A DNA stretch of 16,738 nucleotides from Bacillota bacterium (GTDB lineage Bacteria > Bacillota > UBA4882 > UBA10575), in the NCBI GenBank assembly GCA_012521315.1, contig JAAYMP010000145.1:1-16738 (forward strand), given 5' to 3'. The notes beneath the pieces were generated by a model. That model did no database searches. It was not told the DNA's origin and was given only the letters and a program-made list of their open reading frames with translations. Made by a program: the position numbers and the translations under genes. Positions 12,702 through 16,738 of the stretch are shown here, piece after piece; the stretch's first letter is position 1; the number at the start of each line of letters is the position of its first letter.

Positions 12702-13682
12702 TTAATATCCATTAGGATGTCGCTGGTGCCACCGCCAGGCGGTCGCGATGATCCGGTCCAATTCCGGGTATTTCGGCTGCCAACCCAGTTCCGCCTGGAT
12801 CTTGGCGGACGAAGCAACCAGCACCGCCGGGTCGCCCGGCCGCCGCGGCGCGTCGACGACTTTGATCTCCTTCCCCGTCACCCGGCGGGCGGTCTCGATC
12901 ACTTCTTTATTGGAGTAGCCCTGGCCGTTCCCCAGGTTATAAATGGTCGATTCCTTCCCGCCGGCAAGGGCTTCCAAGGCTAACAGATGGGCTTGGGAAA
13001 GATCGGCCACATGAATATAATCGCGGATGCAGGTCCCGTCCGGAGTTGGGTAATCCGTCCCGTACAACTGGAGATGTTCCCTAATCCCCAGGGCGGTCTT
13101 TAACACGATGGGGATCAGGTGGGTCTCCGGGTCATGATCTTCACCGATCTCCGCTACCGGGTCGGCCCCGGCCGCGTTAAAGTAACGCAATGAAATATAC
13201 CGCAAGCCATAAGCCTCATCGTAAAAGCGGAGCATTCCTTCAAAGGTCAATTTGGAAAAGCCGTAGGGATTGGTGGGGTTTTTCGGGTGATCCTCGGGGA
13301 TGGGGACCCGTTCCGGTTCGCCGTAGACGGCGGCCGTTGACGAAAAAACAAGATATTTCACTCCGCTGGCCACCATCGCATCCAATAAAACTTGGCCGTT
13401 GGCGATATTGTTCCGGAAGTATTTGGCCGGGTTGTGCACCGACTCCCCGACCAGACTGTGGGCGGCCAGGTGGATCACCGCCTCGATCTTTTCATCCTCC
13501 ATCAGCTTCGTCACCAGATCAAACCGGTTGATGTCTCCTTGCACAAAAGTCCCCCGTAGGACGGCTTCCCGGTGTCCCTTGGCGAGATTGTCCAGGACTA
13601 CCGGTTCGTGCCCTGCCCGGGCCAGATCCAAAGCAACTTGACTGCCGATGTAACCGGCTCCTCCGGCCACCAGCACCTTCAT
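12702..13682 (-). CDS. galE: UDP-glucose 4-epimerase
   Basis: 326 residues. It interconverts UDP-galactose and UDP-glucose with bound NAD, regenerating the uridylyl carrier of the Leloir pathway. Seen: GGAGYIG (Gly7-x-x-Gly10-x-x-Gly13) at the N-terminus, the catalytic Ser/Thr region FSSTAAVYG (113-121), and the YxxxK pair Tyr140/Lys144 in NPYGFSKL. RYFNAAGADP and TCIRDYIHVADLSQAH are classic GalE segments. The start is ATG 13682, matching the family start MKVLVAGGAGYIGS; the frame stays open further upstream but there overlaps galK. It is 16 bp after galK, the last gene of the operon, and is followed by a terminator. Confidence 0.96.
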   Translation of the reverse strand: MKVLVAGGAGYIGSQVALDLARAGHEPVVLDNLAKGHREAVLRGTFVQGDINRFDLVTKLMEDEKIEAVIHLAAHSLVGESVHNPAKYFRNNIANGQVLLDAMVASGVKYLVFSSTAAVYGEPERVPIPEDHPKNPTNPYGFSKLTFEGMLRFYDEAYGLRYISLRYFNAAGADPVAEIGEDHDPETHLIPIVLKTALGIREHLQLYGTDYPTPDGTCIRDYIHVADLSQAHLLALEALAGGKESTIYNLGNGQGYSNKEVIETARRVTGKEIKVVDAPRRPGDPAVLVASSAKIQAELGWQPKYPELDRIIATAWRWHQRHPNGY

Positions 13683-13698
13683 GTTTCTCGCCCCAATC

Positions 13699-14865
13699 CT
13701 ATAAAATTTCTGCGCCGTTGGCGGCCGTGCTGATATAGACTTGGGCCTCGATCCCGGTCTGCTTATGGTATTCCGGCAGAACCCGCCGGGTGAATTCGCC
13801 GATGGCATCGGCATGAATAAGGTTTACCGTACACCCACCAAACCCGCCGCCGGTGATCCGGGCGCCCAAAACCCCTTCCACTTTACGCGCCAACGTCACT
13901 AAGAGATCTATTTCGGCACAACTTACCTCATAATCCTGCTGTAAAGAATCATGGGATTGGTTGAGCAACTCGCCAAAGCGCTTTAAATCACCGGCTTTAA
14001 GCGCTGCAACACTCTTTAAAACCCGTTCGTTCTCCGTGATCACATGGCGGCAACGTTTGTAAATCACGGGAGCCATTCTTTCCCGGCAAGCCGCGAGCAT
14101 CTCTAAATCCGCGTCCCGTAACGCCCTTACCGGTGGGAATTCTGCGGCCAGAACCTGTACCCCGCTTTCACACTCTTGCCGCCGGCGGTTGTATTCCGAA
14201 TCAACTAAACGATGTTTGACGCCGCTGTGGCAGACCAGGATCCGGTAGTCCCCCAGTTCGAGCGGGATCCGTTCGTAAGCCAAAGTCCGGCAGTCAATCA
14301 ACAGCGCATACCCCTCCCGTCCGAGGAGGGAAATAAACTGGTCCATAACCCCGCACTTCATCCCCACAAAATAATTCTCCGCCCTTTGGCAAAGTAAAGC
14401 CAGTTCCGGCAGGGTAAATTCAAACCCGGTCAAGTGCTTAACGGCAACGGCGGTTGCCACTTCCAAAGCAGCGGAAGAACTTAAGCCGGAACCCTGCGGA
14501 ATCGTTCCCAAAAAAGCGATCTCCATTCCGCTCAGCTTTACGCCGGCCTCTTGCAGCGCCCACAGCACCCCCCGGGGATAGTTGCTCCAGGGTTCTTCGG
14601 AATCATACGCGATGGGCTCCGCCAAGGAAAAGGCCACCATCCTCTCGTAATCGCACGCATGAATCCGGACCAGTTGGTCCGGGCGTTTACGGGCCGCCAT
14701 TACAATATCATACCCGATGGCCATCGGAAAAACATAACCATCGTTGTAGTCGGTATGCTCCCCAATAAGGTTTACCCGGCCCGGCGCCCGCACAATGGTA
14801 AGCCCGTCCGTATCCCCGAAGACCTTGGCAAAAGCCTCCGTGACCATTGCCACCTCGCGCTTCAT
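13699..14865 (-). CDS. galK: Galactokinase
   Basis: 388 residues. It phosphorylates galactose to galactose-1-phosphate with ATP. GHMP-kinase motifs are clear: GRVNLIGEHTDYNDG (29-43, the galactokinase signature), GSGLSSSAALEVA (125-137, phosphate-binding loop), KCGVMDQF with the catalytic Asp, and RITGGGFGGCTVNL near the C-terminus. The ATG at 14865 overlaps the galT TGA (ATGA), and the Shine-Dalgarno GGGGGGAAG lies in the galT end. A second in-frame ATG seven codons in also has a possible site (GAGGTGG), so the exact start is not certain. Confidence 0.96.
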   Translation of the reverse strand: MKREVAMVTEAFAKVFGDTDGLTIVRAPGRVNLIGEHTDYNDGYVFPMAIGYDIVMAARKRPDQLVRIHACDYERMVAFSLAEPIAYDSEEPWSNYPRGVLWALQEAGVKLSGMEIAFLGTIPQGSGLSSSAALEVATAVAVKHLTGFEFTLPELALLCQRAENYFVGMKCGVMDQFISLLGREGYALLIDCRTLAYERIPLELGDYRILVCHSGVKHRLVDSEYNRRRQECESGVQVLAAEFPPVRALRDADLEMLAACRERMAPVIYKRCRHVITENERVLKSVAALKAGDLKRFGELLNQSHDSLQQDYEVSCAEIDLLVTLARKVEGVLGARITGGGFGGCTVNLIHADAIGEFTRRVLPEYHKQTGIEAQVYISTAANGAEIL

Positions 14866-15878
14866 GCTTCTTCCCCCCTGTCTAAACGGGCCACCTTATC
14901 AAGACTCTGGGGCCCGACTCCCCGCAGTTCAACGGCCTTCTCCTCCGCCAACGTATCATTGATAAAAGTCCCGGCTCCGGATTCACACCCGGCCAAATAC
15001 TTCAATTTTTCGGCTGTCCGGTGCGGGGGATAAAACTCAAAATGAAGATGATAGTGGGGATAATGCCCTCCATCCGTTGGCGCTTGATGCACCACCATTA
15101 GGTATGGAAAGGGTAAGTTGAAGAGGACATCGTACTTCAGGAGTAATCCCTTTAAGACCAAAGCCAAATCAGACCGGTCTTCCGGCGTAAACTCCGCCAT
15201 GGAAGCCAGGTGTGCTTTCGGCGCCAGATACACTTCGTAGGGATAACGGGCAAAAAAAGGAATGAAGGCAACAAACCGCTCGCCCTCAAAGACAATACGC
15301 CGCCCGTCCCAATACTCTTCCTCCAATGTCGAGCAAAAGAGGCATCTCCCGTGCCTGGTGAAGTATTTCCTGGAAGCGTTCAGCTCGGTTTGGATCTTCG
15401 GTGGGATGAAAGGAAAGGCGTAAATCTGGCCGTGGGGATGGTGAAGCGTAACCCCAACCGCTTCTCCTTTGTTTTCGAAGATAAAAACATACTTGATCTC
15501 GGGCCGGGTCCCCAATTCTTCATACCGGTCCTGCCAGACGCGGATGAGATTACGAATCCGCCCCACCGGCATAGTAGCCAGGCTCCCCGTGTGCTTCGGC
15601 GAGTAAAGGACAACTTCACAGATGCCAATCGCCGGCGCCACCGGAGAGATTGCCGTCGGTTCGACGGCGGGTTCAGGCGGGATTCTTTGCAACGACGGAA
15701 ACTTGTTCTCAAAAACCACTATATCGTAATCGTCCCTTGGTACCTCCGTCGGAAACCCACCGGGTTTGGTCGGACATAAAGGACAGTAGTCCAAGGGGGG
15801 AAGAAAGGTCCGGTCCTGCCGGTGGGTGGCGGTGATCACCCACTCCTCTAAAAACGGATGCCAACGTAATTCAGACAA
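14862..15878 (-). CDS. galT: Galactose-1-phosphate uridylyltransferase
   Basis: 338 residues. It swaps UMP between UDP-glucose and galactose-1-phosphate. HHPHGQIYAF (146-155) holds the catalytic H-P-H triad; the intermediate is carried on the second His. Cys32/Cys35 (YCPLCP) and CLFC are metal-binding pairs, and HYPHYHLHFEFYPP is the C-terminal GalT domain. Start: TTG 15878, giving MSELRWHPFLEEWVITATHR, the usual N-terminus of bacterial GalT. AAAGGA lies 9 bp upstream inside the end of the small ORF. An in-frame ATG at 15947 would add a 23-residue basic tail that merely reads the small ORF in another frame. Confidence 0.94.
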   Translation of the reverse strand: MSELRWHPFLEEWVITATHRQDRTFLPPLDYCPLCPTKPGGFPTEVPRDDYDIVVFENKFPSLQRIPPEPAVEPTAISPVAPAIGICEVVLYSPKHTGSLATMPVGRIRNLIRVWQDRYEELGTRPEIKYVFIFENKGEAVGVTLHHPHGQIYAFPFIPPKIQTELNASRKYFTRHGRCLFCSTLEEEYWDGRRIVFEGERFVAFIPFFARYPYEVYLAPKAHLASMAEFTPEDRSDLALVLKGLLLKYDVLFNLPFPYLMVVHQAPTDGGHYPHYHLHFEFYPPHRTAEKLKYLAGCESGAGTFINDTLAEEKAVELRGVGPQSLDKVARLDRGEEA

Positions 15879-15882
15879 TTTC

Positions 15883-16014
15883 TCATTTCCTTTCTTCGCC
15901 TTTCTTTTGTGTTTTCTCCTGGTCACCGGACGCGGAAGCAAAATCATAATAAATCAGGTAACGGCCGTCGCTTTTGGTGATAACTTCCTTTTTGAAGGTG
16001 TCTTCCTGGGCCAT
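15883..16014 (-). CDS. Small 43-residue ORF of the gal operon
   Basis: It starts at ATG 16014 with GGGGGAGCAGAGG just upstream and stops at TGA 15883, 4 bp before the galT start. The product begins MAQEDTFKKEVITKSDGRYL, continues IYYDFASASGDQEK and ends in a basic KGEERK tail. The KKEV-T-K-DGRYLIYYDF core has the look of a conserved small cytoplasmic protein of Bacillota, but I cannot name a family with certainty. Its end carries the galT ribosome binding site, so translational coupling is likely. It fills the 171-bp gap between the DeoR regulator and galT. Confidence 0.65.
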   Translation of the reverse strand: MAQEDTFKKEVITKSDGRYLIYYDFASASGDQEKTQKKGEERK

Positions 16015-16049
16015 CCTCTGCTCCCCCTTTTCCCTTTCGATGACCGATC

Positions 16050-16738
16050 TTAAACCAATTCCACCGGTAAACCGGCTTCTTGAATCAACCGTACCTGTTC
16101 TAGATCGGCCTGGTCATCCGTGATCAGTAAATCAAAATCGTCAAGATTGCCTATTTTGGCGCGGGCAACGTTCCCGATCTTACTGGAATCAGCCACCAGA
16201 ATCCGCCGGCGCGATGCTTTAAGGAAGCGGGTCTTCATCTCCGCTTCCGGAATGTTCACATTAGTCACCCCATAACGAACATCAATCCCATTAGCCCCAA
16301 TAAAAGCAAGATCCGCATGGACGCGTTCGAGCACAAAATCGGCATAAGGATTCACCAGCGAATGTTGGGTTGCACGCAGGGTTCCACCCGTCACAATTAC
16401 GGAAATCCCCACATAATTCTCCAACCAGGTGACCACATTTAAAGCGTTGGTCACGACGGTAAGATCCTTGTACCGGACAAGTTGGCGCGCCACTTCCATT
16501 ACGGTCGTCCCCACATCAAGGATGATGGTATCCCCTTCGGAAACCAGTTGCGAAGCACGCCAACCAATTCTTCTTTTCTCTTCCGGAAAGGATAATTCCT
16601 CATCCTGATAAGCCCGCTCATAACCGGTCTTGGGATTCAGGATCGCACCACCATGGGTCCTGAACAGCAAACCTTGCTTTTCAAGGACATCAAGGTCCAT
16701 CCTGATCGTAACTTCCGAAACCCCAAGTTGCTTGGCCA
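16050..16738 (-). CDS. DeoR-family transcriptional regulator, 5' end outside window
   Basis: Partial: about 228 C-terminal residues are visible and perhaps 25-30 N-terminal ones are missing. The visible start, AKQLGVSEVTIRMDLDVLE followed by KQGLLFRTHGGA, is the second half of the DeoR winged helix-turn-helix. The rest is the sugar-phosphate-sensing DeoRC domain: GDTIILDVGTTVMEVA, VVTNALNVV, VTGGTLRATQHSLVNP, ADLAFIGANGID and RRILVADSSKIG. DeoR regulators usually repress nearby sugar genes until a phosphorylated sugar binds. As it lies 35 bp upstream of the gal genes on the same strand, it is the probable regulator of galT-galK-galE and of itself; its operator would lie to the right of the window. 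Confidence 0.93.
   Translation of the reverse strand, partial: AKQLGVSEVTIRMDLDVLEKQGLLFRTHGGAILNPKTGYERAYQDEELSFPEEKRRIGWRASQLVSEGDTIILDVGTTVMEVARQLVRYKDLTVVTNALNVVTWLENYVGISVIVTGGTLRATQHSLVNPYADFVLERVHADLAFIGANGIDVRYGVTNVNIPEAEMKTRFLKASRRRILVADSSKIGNVARAKIGNLDDFDLLITDDQADLEQVRLIQEAGLPVELV

Noticed and set aside
15210..15779. Long plus-strand ORF opposite galT
   Set aside because: Antisense shadow of a well-recognised gene, with no start signals.

Overview
The window reads as a chromosomal segment of a Gram-positive, probably spore-forming Bacillota of medium GC content. The evidence is AGGAGG-type Shine-Dalgarno sites, frequent TTG and GTG starts, simple hairpin plus T-run terminators, a YlmC/YmxH-type PRC-barrel gene and a SatD-family gene. 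The species cannot be named from the sequence alone.

Left part (1-5300): the start of a type II NADH dehydrogenase gene runs off the left edge. Upstream of it is a compact unit with a promoter, an operator-like inverted repeat and a terminator that looks like a small RNA of about 90 nt. Next come a secreted M48 metalloprotease, a SatD-like protein, and a PHP-domain phosphoesterase that converges on satD so closely that the stop codons overlap inside the loop of a shared bidirectional terminator. On the minus strand there follow a YlmC/YmxH protein, a SAM methyltransferase, a NusG-domain-II protein, a half-size UPF0016/GDT1 transporter, and a tRNA-His with its own promoter and terminator.

Middle part (5500-10000): a plus-strand operon encodes a three-component ABC exporter (a duplicated FtsX/MacB-like permease, an ATPase and a membrane fusion protein). 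It ends at a strong hairpin shared with the convergent arabinose isomerase gene.

Right part (10011-16738): sugar catabolism on the minus strand. araA (L-arabinose isomerase) stands alone with a structured leader. At the right edge lies a galactose operon: a DeoR-family regulator (start outside the window), a 43-residue small ORF, galT, galK and galE, with very tight spacing (stop-to-start gap of 4 bp, ATGA overlap, 16-bp gap). This is the Leloir pathway from galactose to UDP-glucose/glucose-1-phosphate. With araA it suggests growth on plant-derived arabinose and galactose.

The least ordinary stretch is the roughly 1.2 kb between araA and galE. It holds no full-size gene but is not empty. It contains a decayed copy of the galE 3' end, the first 27 codons of a proteasome-like Ntn-hydrolase cut short by a stop, a well-signalled 55-residue Lys/Glu-rich ORF ending in Cys-Cys, a terminator serving it, and a 26-bp near-perfect palindrome. 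This looks like a scar of an acquired or rearranged segment next to the gal operon. I found no CRISPR array, insertion sequence, phage or obvious defence system.
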